A stretch of 64,000 bases of DNA from Gordoniibacillus kamchatkensis (GTDB lineage: Bacteria > Bacillota > Bacilli > Paenibacillales > NBRC-103111): positions 1 through 64,000 of the forward strand of contig NZ_JXAK01000042.1 of NCBI RefSeq assembly GCF_000829455.1, given 5' to 3'. Below, piece after piece: positions 8,981 to 18,059 of the stretch; positions within the stretch are counted from its first letter, which is position 1, and each line of letters begins with the position of its first letter. Under the pieces are notes generated by a model, which saw only the letters and a program-made list of their open reading frames with translations, made no database searches and was not told the DNA's origin. The position numbers and the translations under genes are program-made.

Positions 8981-10198
8981 ATGGAAACGATCGACATTCG
9001 GCCCGCCGCGACGCTGGGCGAATTGGAGCAAGCGTACGACCTTTGGGCTTCCGTATTTCCGGAAAACCGTTCATTTTTCCAGCTGCGGCTGGATCACGAT
9101 TCCGCCTATCGTCTGGAGACGACCTGGATCGCTATGGTGGACGGCACGATTGCCAGCAGCGTGCAAATTTTTCCGTATGAGATGCGTTGGGGGACGGTAG
9201 CGCTCAAGGTGGGCGGCATCGGCAACGTGGCCACTTTGCCGGAGTATCGGAGCCGCGGACTGGCGCAGCGGCTGCTGCGCCGGCAGAGCGAGTATATGGC
9301 TTCGCAAGGGTACGATTTGTCGCTTTTGTTTACCGATAAGTATTCGTTCTACGAGCAGATTGGCTGGCGTTCGATCGCTGACTCGCTTTTGGCAACGGAC
9401 GCCTCGTCCCTGAAGGGGGATGGGGTCGCAGCGCAGCAGGAAACATACCGGATTCGCCGCTACGAGGAAACGTCGGATTTGGCGCAGGTGAGCCGGATGT
9501 ACGAGCAATTTGCCGACGGCATGACGGGGCCGATGCTGCGCACGTTGGATTATTGGCGGGGGCAGTCGGCGTGGCGGGCCGTTCCTCCGGAAAAGTTTCT
9601 GGTCGCGGAAAGCGGGGGCGAACTCGCCGCCTATTTGCGCTATAAGCTTACGAAAACAGGCGATTTGCACATCGCGGATTGCTGCTATTTGCCGGGCCGC
9701 GGAGAGGCGGCCGGCTTGCTCCTGCAGGCTGCGCTTCAGGCGGAGAGCGAAGCGGCGAAAGTCACGGCGCACTTGCCTGAAGGCCACTTCCTGCATGACG
9801 GCTTGCTGCGCAGGGGAGCGAGCGTCGAAACGGACATGAGTAAAATGTGGAAGCCGTTTCGTCTGGCGGATACGCTCGGCAAAATGGCGCCGGAGCTGGC
9901 GCGCCGCATCCGGAGCGCCGGTGCGGCGGGCGGCAGCCCGCAGCTGCCGGTGCAGCTGCTGCTTACCGTCGGGAATGAGGAGGCGGTCGTCTGCATCCGC
10001 GAAGACGGAGCCGAGGTGCTGCCTGCGGCGCAATCGGTCCGTTACAACGTCGCCATAACGTTAAGCGACAGCGAATGGGTGACGCTGCTGCTCAAAGGCT
10101 GCGATGCACTCAAGCGGCAGCTCCCCGCCGGCAGCGAATACGTTCGGGCGCTTTTTCCCCGCCAGACTTACGTGTTTTGGCCAGTCGACCATTTTTAA
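8981..10198 (+). CDS. Eis-like GNAT N-acetyltransferase
   Basis: A 405-aa protein with the layout of the Eis family: an N-terminal GNAT acetyltransferase (acetyl-CoA motif in VATLPEYRSRGLAQRLLRR, residues about 80-100), a second GNAT-like half and a C-terminal SCP2-like domain from about residue 300. Eis relatives acetylate amines such as aminoglycosides and polyamines. Here the gene sits inside a sugar operon, starting one base after the ROK stop at ATG 8981 with AAAGGAG, so an amino-sugar substrate is conceivable but unproven. Confidence 0.78.
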   Translation: METIDIRPAATLGELEQAYDLWASVFPENRSFFQLRLDHDSAYRLETTWIAMVDGTIASSVQIFPYEMRWGTVALKVGGIGNVATLPEYRSRGLAQRLLRRQSEYMASQGYDLSLLFTDKYSFYEQIGWRSIADSLLATDASSLKGDGVAAQQETYRIRRYEETSDLAQVSRMYEQFADGMTGPMLRTLDYWRGQSAWRAVPPEKFLVAESGGELAAYLRYKLTKTGDLHIADCCYLPGRGEAAGLLLQAALQAESEAAKVTAHLPEGHFLHDGLLRRGASVETDMSKMWKPFRLADTLGKMAPELARRIRSAGAAGGSPQLPVQLLLTVGNEEAVVCIREDGAEVLPAAQSVRYNVAITLSDSEWVTLLLKGCDALKRQLPAGSEYVRALFPRQTYVFWPVDHF

Positions 10199-10213
10199 GC
10201 GGAGGGATACCAG

Positions 10214-11515
10214 GTGAAACCTGTAAAAATTGTCATTATCGGCGCAGGCAGCGTCAGCTTCGGCACAGGCGCGCTGCGCGATGCGGTCCAATGCCGGGAC
10301 CTTAGAGGCTCCAAGCTCGTGCTGGTCGACATTCACCCCGGCAACCTGGAGCTGATTACGAAGCTGGCGAAGCGTATGAATGAGGAAGCGGGAGCGGGGC
10401 TCGTCATCGAGAGCACGACCGACCGGCTCGAGGCGCTGCCGGAAGCGGATTTCGTCATCACTTCGATAGCCGTAAGGCGCGATGAACTGTGGCAGAAAGA
10501 TTGGCAAATTCCGCGCTCGTACGGCATCAAGCAAGTGCTCGGCGAGAACGGCGGCCCCGGCGGCTTGTCGCATGCACTGCGCAACATCCCGATCATTTTG
10601 GACGTATGCCGCGACATGGAGAAGCTGTGCCCGAATGCGTGGCTTATCAATTTCAGCAATCCGGAAAGCCGGATCATTATGGCCGTCAGCAAGTACACGA
10701 GCGTCAAAGCGGTCGGCTTGTGCCACGGCGTGCCGATGGGGCGCAACCGGGTCGCGCAAATGATCGGGCGAAAAGGGGCGGAGCTCGACGTCAAGGCGGC
10801 GGGGGTCAATCATCTCGTTTGGCTCATGGATGTGCGCGATGCGGCGACGGGGGAAGATTTGTATCCGCTCATCAGGCAGAAGGAGGCCGAGCTGCCTGCG
10901 GACGACGTCGGCTTGTACGGCCACGATCCGCTGTCGCGGGCGATGTTCCGGCACTTCGGCTATTGGCCGTGCCCGACCGACGACCATATCGGCGAATATT
11001 TGCCGTATGCCGGCGAAGTTGTCGGTTATGAGGGGTATGACTTCGAGGCCGCCGACCGGCACCGCGAAAAGACGTGGGTGCGCATCCGGCAGCTCGCCGC
11101 CGGGGAAGGGGAGCTCGGCGATTTACTGACGGAGCCTTCCGGCGAATGCGCTTTTCAGATTATCGCAGCCATTGCCGGCAATAAAAACGAATACGTCCTC
11201 GCCGTCAATATCCCGAACCGGGGATGCATTACCAACCTGGCAGCGGATGCGATCGTGGAAGTGCCTGCGCTCGTGAGCGGCTACGGCATTCAAGGGCTGA
11301 CGATGGGCGAGCTGCCTGACGGAATTGCCGCGCTATGCTCGATGCAGGTCAACATCCAGCGTTTGTGCGTAGAGGCCGCCGTCCGCGGCGACCGAAACAG
11401 TGCGCTGCAAGCGCTGCTCGTCGATCCTGTCGTCGACAGCCTGGACGGGGCCGTTCGTATGCTGGATGAATTGCTAACTGTCCACAAACCGGTGCTGCCG
11501 CTGTTTCATAAATAA
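10214..11515 (+). CDS. GH4 alpha-glycosidase (alpha-glucosidase/galactosidase/galacturonidase type)
   Basis: A second glycoside hydrolase family 4 member, 433 aa, only distantly like the one at 6640. The NAD motif is VIIGAGSVSFGTG (residues 7-20). The metal-binding Cys170 lies in CHGVPMG, the CHxxP signature of GH4 alpha-glycosidase and alpha-galacturonidase subgroups, and His200 is in VNHL. The start is GTG 10214 behind GCGGAGGG. Having a CHG and a CN subtype in one operon suggests both alpha and beta linkages, or uronic acid residues, are handled. Confidence 0.85.
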   Translation: MKPVKIVIIGAGSVSFGTGALRDAVQCRDLRGSKLVLVDIHPGNLELITKLAKRMNEEAGAGLVIESTTDRLEALPEADFVITSIAVRRDELWQKDWQIPRSYGIKQVLGENGGPGGLSHALRNIPIILDVCRDMEKLCPNAWLINFSNPESRIIMAVSKYTSVKAVGLCHGVPMGRNRVAQMIGRKGAELDVKAAGVNHLVWLMDVRDAATGEDLYPLIRQKEAELPADDVGLYGHDPLSRAMFRHFGYWPCPTDDHIGEYLPYAGEVVGYEGYDFEAADRHREKTWVRIRQLAAGEGELGDLLTEPSGECAFQIIAAIAGNKNEYVLAVNIPNRGCITNLAADAIVEVPALVSGYGIQGLTMGELPDGIAALCSMQVNIQRLCVEAAVRGDRNSALQALLVDPVVDSLDGAVRMLDELLTVHKPVLPLFHK

Positions 11516-11526
11516 CGATGTGACGT

Positions 11527-12252
11527 TTAGTAGGTGCGTTCGATCGTGAAATTTTGCAAATCGCCGCGGAATACCGCATAGTTGTATTCGACAAGAGTAT
11601 TGTCCTGCAAATAGGTGAAGGTGCGCATTTGCATGCAAGGCGCACCTTCCTTGATGTTTAACAACCGGCTGGCGGTTTTGTCGGCAAGGATTGGCTTGAG
11701 CTGTTCTACCGTGCGGTGCACCTTCATGTTATATTTGAGCTCCAGCAGCTTGAACAAGGAGCCTTCGTTGTCGTTATATTCGTTGGCAAGCCCCGGAGCG
11801 AGGCTCCAGGGAATAAAGGACCGCTCGTACAGCAGCGGCTCGTTGTCGGCATAGCGGACCCGCAGCAAATGGGTGACGGGCGATTTCAACGGAATTTGCA
11901 AAATCTCGTCGAGCGGCGATTCGATCGGGATGACGCTCGATTCGATCAGCTTCGTCTTCGGCTCCTGTCCGGCATGCAGCACGACGTCGGCATAGCTGTG
12001 CGGCTGCGTGACCCAGTGCTGGACTTCCTTTCTTTTGACGAACGTGCCCCGGCCCTGGATTCTTTCCAGCATTCCCTCGAGCTCAAGCTCGTGCAGGGCG
12101 AGCCGAATCGTCGTCCGGCTTACTTTATATTGCGCGCACAGCTCGTTTTCGGTCGGGATTTTTTCGCCGATCGGATACGTTCCCGCTTGAATTTGCTTCA
12201 GCAAATTTTCTTTGATGATAAAATACATGGAGTTCTGCGATCTTTTTGTCAC
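11527..12252 (-). CDS. GntR/HutC-family transcriptional regulator with UTRA domain
   Basis: A 241-aa repressor-type regulator. Residues about 10-75 are the GntR winged helix (IPTENELCAQYKVSRTTIRL, GRGTFVKR), and the C-terminal ~150 residues form the UTRA ligand-binding domain, which usually senses a sugar phosphate. The start is GTG 12252 behind AGGAGG; the frame stays open for 11 more codons without a ribosome site. It is convergent with the sugar operon and divergent from the MFS gene, so it probably controls both. The candidate operators at 2232 and 12349 share GTAA/TTAC half sites. Confidence 0.87.
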   Translation of the reverse strand: MTKRSQNSMYFIIKENLLKQIQAGTYPIGEKIPTENELCAQYKVSRTTIRLALHELELEGMLERIQGRGTFVKRKEVQHWVTQPHSYADVVLHAGQEPKTKLIESSVIPIESPLDEILQIPLKSPVTHLLRVRYADNEPLLYERSFIPWSLAPGLANEYNDNEGSLFKLLELKYNMKVHRTVEQLKPILADKTASRLLNIKEGAPCMQMRTFTYLQDNTLVEYNYAVFRGDLQNFTIERTY

Positions 12253-12348
12253 TACAAAGTTCCTCCTGTACAGGCTCCTCTGCAAACATTATATCATCGA
12301 ATTTACATAGATAGAATAATAAATATTGAACTGATGCCGCGATAAATG

Positions 12349-12360
12349 TTACGTTAGTAA
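12349..12360. promoter_or_regulatory. Candidate GntR operator before the MFS gene
   Basis: TTACGTTAGTAA is a TTAC-N4-GTAA inverted repeat in the intergenic region between the regulator and the MFS gene. It shares AATGTTAC with the repeat at 2232-2241. The shared string is short, so this is only a lead. Confidence 0.3.
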
Positions 12361-12435
12361 TCGATCCGTGATGGCGGAATTTGTAATAACAAATGCAGGA
12401 GCGCGTCCTAGCCGCGGATGGGGAGGGCTTCTACA

Positions 12436-13595
12436 GTGAAAAGTATGAGTGCCTTTTATTTTTTGTACTACCTTGCTCTTTCTTCTTTTTTTCCCTACTT
12501 CAGCATGTATTTGAGCGACAAAGGCATGAGCCCGACGGCGCTTGGCTCATTTTATCGCTGTTCTCGTTCGTAGGCGTCGTCGCCCAGCCGGTGATGGGCA
12601 TGCTGAACGACCGGCAGCGCGATCGGCGGAGCATGCTGCTCGTATGCGCCGTCGTGGCGCCGATCGTTGCGCTTGGGTATAACTTCGGCAGCGGCTATGC
12701 TGTTATCATCGTTTTGACCGTGCTGCTGTCGTGGTTCCAATCGTCGTCGGGGTCGCTGGCCGATGCTTTTGCGATCGAGATTGCGAATAAGGAAGGGTTT
12801 TCGTTCGGCAGCGTCCGGCTGTGGGGGGCGTTAAGCTTTTCGCTGGGGACGTTCGTTACCGGATTCGCGTACGAAAAGTTCGGTTACGACAAAAGCATGT
12901 ACGCGTATTTCGCACTAAGCGTGTTCGTTGTCGTGACGATGCTGTTGTTCCCAAAGATGAAGCCCGGCGGCCACAAGTTTTCCCTGTTCCATCAGACGAA
13001 GCGGGTGCTGCTGCACCGGCGGTTTATGCTGTTCGTGGGCATCAGCTTCCTGCTCACGTTCGCTTCGGCCGTCAATTTTTATTTCCTTCCGATTTATTTC
13101 AAGGAAATGGCCTTCGACAAAAGCTGGATCGGCACCGCGTATACGATCGCCGCACTCATCGAGGTTCCGATGTTTTGGCTCTCGGCGCGGCTGAACCGGC
13201 GGATCGGCAGAACGTACATGCTGGCAGTCTCCGCGCTTGCCTTCGCGCTCAAATGCCTGGTGCTGGCCTTCAGCCATCACGTGTACATCGTACTGGCCGT
13301 ACAGCTGCTCGACGGCATTTCGTACGCTTTCTTCGCCGGAGCGGCGGTGGAAACGGTCGATGCGCTTTCCGACGAAGCGGCGAAAGCGACGTTCCAGACC
13401 GTGTACGCTGCCGTTACATCCGGGCTCGGCGGCATTATCGGCACGGCTGCGGGGGGAGTGATCGTCGATCTGTTGGGAGCGGCTACGCTTTACTTATTCC
13501 TGTTCGTGCTGTGCCTGCTATCGGCGGTCGGGTTCGTTGCCGCAAGAGGAGAGTTCCGCAGTCCGGGCTCGCCGCATAGCGGCGTACCGTTATGA
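12436..13595 (+). CDS. MFS transporter, sugar-type, frameshifted near the start
   Basis: A 12-segment major facilitator of about 386 residues resembling the LacY/NupG-like MFS_1_like group. The start is GTG 12436 (or in-frame ATG 12445) behind GGGGAGGG, giving MSAFYFLYYLALSSFFPYFS, a typical first helix. Near 12548 the frame changes: GGCTCATTTTA should read GGCCTCATTTTA, and one lost base moves the rest (ILSLFSFVGVVAQPVMG onward) to the other frame, which is open to 13595. The loop between helices 2 and 3 (NDRQRDRRSML) fits the MFS motif. It probably imports a sugar under the adjacent GntR regulator. Confidence 0.8.
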
Positions 13596-13801
13596 CAGCC
13601 GGACACGTGCAAGTTCTATCGCTGTACTGCCGTGCAGTGAGGCTAAGGTATCGTCCTCTGGCCTGGGAGTGCGAAACTTTTTTTCGTATGGCGGGTATAA
13701 TTGTATGAACGTTCACAAAATTTGCTAATAGAACCATGCTGCAATGCCGATATCATATATGTAACCGCTGCATTATTCGGACATTAGGGGATGAGGTACT
13801 T

Positions 13802-14212
13802 ATGCTAAAGAGAATATGGAGAGCTTTGACCGATAAAGAGCAGCCTCATAAAGAGAAGGAACCGAAAGAATACCGCAAGCTCGAAATCGAAGCGACGATC
13901 AAGTGCTACGTATCCGACATCGACCGTCCGTTTCGCCTGCATATGAAAGTGCTGGACAAAGGGTCGTTTTTCACCAAAGATATTTTCATCAAGAACGCCG
14001 ACGAGCGGGCCCGCTACGAGCTGTTCTACAACTATTCGACGCTTGGCATGGGCATGGAGGAGCTGGAGCGGTACGGCGCGACCGACGACGCCGAATACTG
14101 CTTCGCTACGCTGGAAGAGGCGAAGAAGGTGAAGGAAGCGACGGCGCAGTACATCCGCTTCCTCTCTCGCGAGCACCAGGAGTCGGTGAAGAGCAAGCAA
14201 AAAATATCGTAA
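13802..14212 (+). CDS. Hypothetical protein (136 aa)
   Basis: I do not recognise the family. ATG 13802 follows AGGGGATGAGG; the frame is open further upstream, but only this start has a good ribosome site. The product is soluble and highly charged: a basic N-terminal helix (MLKRIWRALTDKEQ), then a likely beta-rich core (KLEIEATIKCYVSDIDRPFRL, FFTKDIFIKNADERARY) and a long C-terminal helix that begins LEEAKKVKEATAQYIRFL. There is no signal or membrane segment. It is monocistronic, ending at a strong terminator. Codon use resembles its neighbours, so I take it as real. Confidence 0.65.
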   Translation: MLKRIWRALTDKEQPHKEKEPKEYRKLEIEATIKCYVSDIDRPFRLHMKVLDKGSFFTKDIFIKNADERARYELFYNYSTLGMGMEELERYGATDDAEYCFATLEEAKKVKEATAQYIRFLSREHQESVKSKQKIS

Positions 14213-14226
14213 TCCGCGCGAATGAA

Positions 14227-14262
14227 GACGCCGCCCCGAGTGCCGGGGACGGCGTTTTTTTG
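14227..14262 (+). terminator. Terminator after the 136-aa hypothetical gene
   Basis: An ACGCC-G-CCCC / GGGG-A-CGGCGT stem around GAGTGCC is followed by seven T's. Confidence 0.85.
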
Positions 14263-14269
14263 TATGCGT

Positions 14270-14559
14270 CAGAGCCTGTATGAAATAATGATAAATTGCA
14301 GCCAACGAAAGCGAAACGAAGAGGTGAACAGCCGTCTGATCAAATAAAGGCCAAAAAGTATGCTGGCTATAAGGATGGCGGTCAGCATAGGTATGTGTTT
14401 ACAGTTAATCTGAGCATCGTTTGGATGATCTGGTCGCCTCGGAACTTGTCTTTATAATCAAACTTTCTTTTGCTGTAAGCGGAACCAGCATGGTAAGATG
14501 TTGGCCGATAGAGAAAAAAAAGGAAGCCCTGTTAGGGGCTGAAGGAGGGAGAAAGCCGA
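14270..14559 (+). promoter_or_regulatory. Leader region of the efflux gene, possible attenuator
   Basis: This ~290-base gap holds no full gene. At 14360 ATG opens a 17-codon frame (MLAIRMAVSIGMCLQLI) overlapping a hairpin ATGCTGGC/GTCAGCAT. A second copy of CAGCAT lies at about 14486 and could pair instead. AGCCC-TGTTAG-GGGCT (about 14525-14541) forms a small stem just before the AAGGAGGG ribosome site. The layout resembles leader-peptide attenuation of resistance genes, but the evidence is only structural. Confidence 0.3.
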
Positions 14560-15960
14560 ATGCAATCCAATTCCGCATCCGCTGCACCGCTGGAGGGCGC
14601 CTTTAGCGAAACGCAGACCGTGTCGTTCGACTTGAAAAAAACGGTGCCCTGGATTTTGTTCGTTATTTTTTTCGGAGTGCTGAACGAGACGGTGTTCAAC
14701 GTCTCTACGCCCAAAATTGCCGAACAATACGCGCTGCAGCCGTCGGGAGTGAGCTGGGTTGTGACCAGCTTCATCCTTACTTTCGGCATCGGCTCTGTCA
14801 TTTACGGCAAGCTGTCCGACATGATCAGCTTGAAGAAGCTGATCACGATCGGAATGCTCATCTATAATGTCGCTTCGCTGCTCGGGTTCGCGCTGCAAGC
14901 GTCGTACCCGCTCGTCATTGCCGCCCGAGCGCTGCAAGGCGCCGGAGCAGCCGCCATTCCGGCGCTGATTATGGTCATCATCGTCCGCTATTTCCGCGTG
15001 GAGGACCGCGGCAAAGTGTTCGGCATGCTGAATTCGACCGCCGCCTTCAGCGTCGGCGTCGGGCCGGTCATCGGCGGCTTCATCTCGAGCCGGCTGCACT
15101 GGTCGCTCTTGTTCCTGCTGCCGCTGTTCACCCTCATCGCCATCGCCTTTTTCCGCCGGGTGCTGCCGGACGAAGCGCCGAAGCCGGGCAAAGTCGACAT
15201 TCCCGGAGCGGTGCTGCTGGCGCTCGGGCTCGGCCTCCTCATTTTGTATTTGACCGATACCCGCCCGTATTATCTTATCGTCAGCCTGGCGCTGCTGCTC
15301 TGGTTCGGGCTGCACATCCGCCGCGCCGAAGAGCCTTTCATCGACCCTTCGCTGTTCGCCAAGCGCAAATTCATCCGCGGCGTTCTGGCCGGCTTTATTT
15401 TGTTCTGCACCGTGATGGGCATCATGTTCGTCATTCCGCTCATGCTGAACGGCGTGCACGGCCTGTCGACCGGAGCGATCGGCTGGATCTTGTTCCCGGG
15501 CGCCATCAGCGCCGTCGTCTTCGGCACAGTGGGAGGCACTCTCGCCGACCGCCGCGGCAACCCGTTCGTCGTCTATGTCGGGCTCGGCCTCCTGACCGCC
15601 AGCCTTGTGCTGATGTCGGCACTCGCGGGACAGACGCCTTGGCTCACGTCGGGAGCGCTGCTTCTTACGTACGTCGGCTTCTCGTTCATTCAGACCGCAC
15701 TCGCCAACAGCGTATCGCAGACGCTCGCGCCGGAGGAAACCGGCGTCGGCATGGGCCTGTTCAATCTCGTCGGCTTTCTATCCGGCGCAGTCGGCACGGC
15801 GCTAGTCGGCAAAGTGCTTGACAAGAGGCTGCTCGACTTCTCGCTGCTGCCGACCGTGACGCTGCCGTCGGCGTTTCTGTACAGCAATTTGCCGCTTGTG
15901 TTCGCCGTCGTCATTTTGCTGGGCGGAGCGGTCTACACATCGGCGTATCGGCGCGGTTAA
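14560..15960 (+). CDS. MFS efflux transporter, 14-helix DHA2/Tet(L)-like
   Basis: A 466-aa major facilitator with about 14 hydrophobic segments. The antiporter motif C is recognisable in FGMLNSTAAFSVGVGPVIGG (helix 5), and the helix 2-3 loop reads GKLSDMISLKKLI. The order and length match the DHA2 group that includes the tetracycline exporters Tet(K)/Tet(L) and the multidrug pump LmrB. ATG 14560 follows AAGGAGGG. It is a single-gene unit ending near a bidirectional terminator. It is probably a drug/proton antiporter; the substrate is unknown, and similarity to Tet(L) does not prove tetracycline resistance. Confidence 0.82.
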   Translation: MQSNSASAAPLEGAFSETQTVSFDLKKTVPWILFVIFFGVLNETVFNVSTPKIAEQYALQPSGVSWVVTSFILTFGIGSVIYGKLSDMISLKKLITIGMLIYNVASLLGFALQASYPLVIAARALQGAGAAAIPALIMVIIVRYFRVEDRGKVFGMLNSTAAFSVGVGPVIGGFISSRLHWSLLFLLPLFTLIAIAFFRRVLPDEAPKPGKVDIPGAVLLALGLGLLILYLTDTRPYYLIVSLALLLWFGLHIRRAEEPFIDPSLFAKRKFIRGVLAGFILFCTVMGIMFVIPLMLNGVHGLSTGAIGWILFPGAISAVVFGTVGGTLADRRGNPFVVYVGLGLLTASLVLMSALAGQTPWLTSGALLLTYVGFSFIQTALANSVSQTLAPEETGVGMGLFNLVGFLSGAVGTALVGKVLDKRLLDFSLLPTVTLPSAFLYSNLPLVFAVVILLGGAVYTSAYRRG

Positions 15961-16069
15961 GTTCCTGCGGCCGCTTATCCCGGCGGGTCTCGTGCTTGTA
16001 TTCACCTATATGCTGACGAACGACAAGCTCGGGATTGAAGCAAGAAGAGGCATAACGGCCGCCAAGCCA

Positions 16070-16110
16070 AAAATGGAGCCAAGGACACGCTAGGTCCTTG
16101 GCTCCATTTT
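16070..16110. terminator. Strong hairpin between the efflux gene and thyA
   Basis: AAAATGGAGCCAAGGAC (16070-16086) is perfectly complementary to 16094-16110, with loop ACGCTAG. It has A's on the left and T's on the right, so it can work in both directions. Confidence 0.9.
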
Positions 16111-16121
16111 ATATGAGCGAA

Positions 16122-16151
16122 TTGCCTGCGTTCGGCGCGTACTGTTATAAT
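16122..16151 (+). promoter_or_regulatory. Promoter of thyA-folA
   Basis: TTGCCT (16122-16127), 18 bases and a perfect TATAAT (16146-16151), about 45 bases before the thyA ATG. Confidence 0.6.
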
Positions 16152-16195
16152 CGAACTATTCTCGACTAGATTCGGGCTGGGAGGAGCTGAAATCG

Positions 16196-16989
16196 ATGCG
16201 CCAGTATTTGGAGTTGCTGCAGGACATTTTGGATAACGGCGTGCGCAAGGAAGACCGGACCGGGACGGGGACGCTGTCGGTGTTCGGGCGGCAGATGCGG
16301 TTTGATCTGAGCGCCGGGTTCCCGCTCGTGACGACGAAGAAGCTGCACCTTCGCTCGATTATTCACGAGCTGCTCTGGTTTTTGAGCGGGGACACGAACA
16401 TTCGCTATTTGAAGGAAAACAAAGTGTCGATTTGGGACGAGTGGGCTGACGAGAACGGCGATCTGGGGCCCGTGTACGGCTCGCAGTGGCGCTCGTGGCC
16501 GGCCCCGGACGGCAGGAAGATCGACCAGATTGCCGGCGTTATCGACCAGATCAAGCGCAATCCCGATTCGCGCCGGCTGCTTGTGACCGCTTGGAATCCC
16601 GCCGAAGTGGACAAAATGGCGCTGCCGCCGTGCCACTTCGCGTTTCAGTTTTACGTCGCGGGCGGCAAGCTCTCTTGCATGCTGACGATGCGATCGGTAG
16701 ACACGTTCCTCGGGCTGCCGTTCAACATCGCCAGCTACGCGCTGCTCACGCATATGGTGGCGCAGCAGTGCGATCTTGGCGTCGGCGACTTCATCTGGTC
16801 CGGCGGCGACACGCACATTTACTCCAACCATCTGGAGCAGGTGAAGCTGCAGCTTACGCGCGAGCCGCATCCGCTGCCGCAGCTGGTTATCAAGCGCAAG
16901 CCGGGGACGATTTTTGACTATAAGTACGAAGATTCGAGATCGTCGGCTACGAGCATCATCCGGCGATCAAGGGCGAGGTGGCCGTATGA
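16196..16989 (+). CDS. thyA: Thymidylate synthase, frameshifted at the C-terminus
   Basis: Makes dTMP from dUMP using methylene-tetrahydrofolate. The repaired product is 264 aa, the standard ThyA length. The catalytic Cys146 lies in [14 protein letters not shown], the folate and nucleotide site [17 protein letters not shown] is intact, and [18 protein letters not shown] is near the N-terminus. ATG 16196 follows GGGAGGAG. At 16931 GAAGATTCGAG should be GAAGATTTCGAG; one T is missing from a short run, so the conserved tail [18 protein letters not shown] is read only after correction and ends at TGA 16987. That stop overlaps the folA start, which supports the correction. Confidence 0.93.
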
Positions 16990-17483
16990 CGATTTCGTTG
17001 CTGCTGGCGATGGATCGCAATCGCGGCATCGGCGTTGACAACAAGCTGCCTTGGCGGCTGCCGGCCGACCTCGCCTACTTCAAGCGACTGACCACGGGGC
17101 ATACGGTGCTCATGGGCAGGCGTACCTACGAGTCGATCGGCAAGCCGCTGCCGAACCGCCACAACGTTGTCGTGACGCGCGACCGCAGCTACCGTGCGGA
17201 AGGATGCGAAATCGTTCACGATCTGGAGGAAGCGTTGCGGCGGTACGAGGGCAAGGGCGGGGACGAGCTGTTCGTCATCGGCGGCGGGGAAATTTTTAAC
17301 GCGGCGCTGCCGGTCGCGGATAAGCTGTACATTACGTACATCGATCACGAGTTTGCCGCCGACACGTTTTTTCCGGCCGTGGACGAGAACGCGTGGCAGC
17401 TTGTGTCGCGGGAGCCGGGCGTGAAGGACGAGCGCAATCCTTACGACTACGAGTTCCGGGTATACGAGCGCAGGATCGACTGA
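16986..17483 (+). CDS. folA: Dihydrofolate reductase
   Basis: Reduces dihydrofolate to tetrahydrofolate with NADPH, regenerating the folate that ThyA oxidises. The 165-aa product starts [20 protein letters not shown] and has the substrate-site [16 protein letters not shown] with the acidic Asp28 region, the NADPH-binding GRRTYESIG and the FVIGGGEIF motif. ATG 16986 overlaps the corrected thyA stop (ATGA), so the two are translationally coupled, the classic thyA-folA arrangement. Confidence 0.95.
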   Translation: MTISLLLAMDRNRGIGVDNKLPWRLPADLAYFKRLTTGHTVLMGRRTYESIGKPLPNRHNVVVTRDRSYRAEGCEIVHDLEEALRRYEGKGGDELFVIGGGEIFNAALPVADKLYITYIDHEFAADTFFPAVDENAWQLVSREPGVKDERNPYDYEFRVYERRID

Positions 17484-17546
17484 CTTGATTTCGGCGTCGG
17501 GGCGGGCGCATAATGGACAGGTCGATGATGAATGGGAGGGAATGGA

Positions 17547-17813
17547 ATGAAATATTTTGCAGTGTTTTTGCCGATGCTGGACGTAGAGAAGAGCCAGACG
17601 TATCGTCCGGAGCATTTGGAGTATTTGGAGGCCAGAGCCAAGGAGGGCAAAATTTTTGCCCGCGGCAAGTTCGCCGACGGCTGGGGCGGGATGGTCATTT
17701 ATCGGGCGAACTCGCTGGCGGAAGTGCAGGAGATGGTCGACGAGGACCCCTACATCGTGCAAAAGGCGAGAACGTACGAAATCCACGAGTGGGACATGCT
17801 GCTCAGCGAATAA
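17547..17813 (+). CDS. YciI-like protein (88 aa)
   Basis: A small ferredoxin-like alpha/beta protein of the YciI family. It starts MKYFAVFLPMLD at ATG 17547 with GGGAGGG upstream; ATG 17532 is in frame but overlaps the ribosome site. The family pattern is an N-terminal beta-strand, a LEYLEARAKEGKIFARGKFADGWGG stretch and the DPYIVQKARTYEIHEWDM end typical of YciI. Members are implicated in small-molecule chemistry but most have no known reaction. It is about 60 bases after folA and may share its transcript. Confidence 0.8.
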   Translation: MKYFAVFLPMLDVEKSQTYRPEHLEYLEARAKEGKIFARGKFADGWGGMVIYRANSLAEVQEMVDEDPYIVQKARTYEIHEWDMLLSE

Positions 17814-17873
17814 ACGGAATGGAAAGGGCCGCTTCGGCGTTTGTCGAGGGGGTTCTTTTTTTGTTGCGGAAAG

Positions 17874-17902
17874 TTGACAAAAGAAACATAAGTTAATATA
17901 CT
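17874..17902 (+). promoter_or_regulatory. Promoter of the FMN reductase gene
   Basis: TTGACA (17874-17879), 17 bases and TATACT (17897-17902), a near-consensus sigma-A promoter about 160 bases upstream of the start, leaving a long leader in which I saw no known riboswitch. Confidence 0.7.
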
Positions 17903-18059
17903 TTTGTTAGCTAGTTCGATTGCGAGTTCCATGAGTGAAGGATGGGGCTCCGTCAGCGAAGCACAAGCTTCGGCAATTGCATAAGTCGCGCCTTTATTTC
18001 CATGGAACGCGCAATTCGATTCAGACACTCATTTTATTCCATTGGAGGGCATCATCAAG

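Noticed and set aside
8981-10198. Aminoglycoside resistance by the Eis-like acetyltransferase
   Set aside because: The family includes such enzymes, but the operon context is sugar metabolism and nothing in the sequence indicates drug specificity.
12393-12435. An upstream ATG at 12393 as the MFS start
   Set aside because: That frame encodes a non-helical start (MQERVLAADGEGFYSEKYE). The other frame gives a normal first membrane helix behind GGGGAGGG, so a frameshift near 12548 explains the data better.
15896-16093. A 65-codon frame after the efflux gene
   Set aside because: It overlaps the end of that gene, lacks a ribosome site and runs into the terminator stem.
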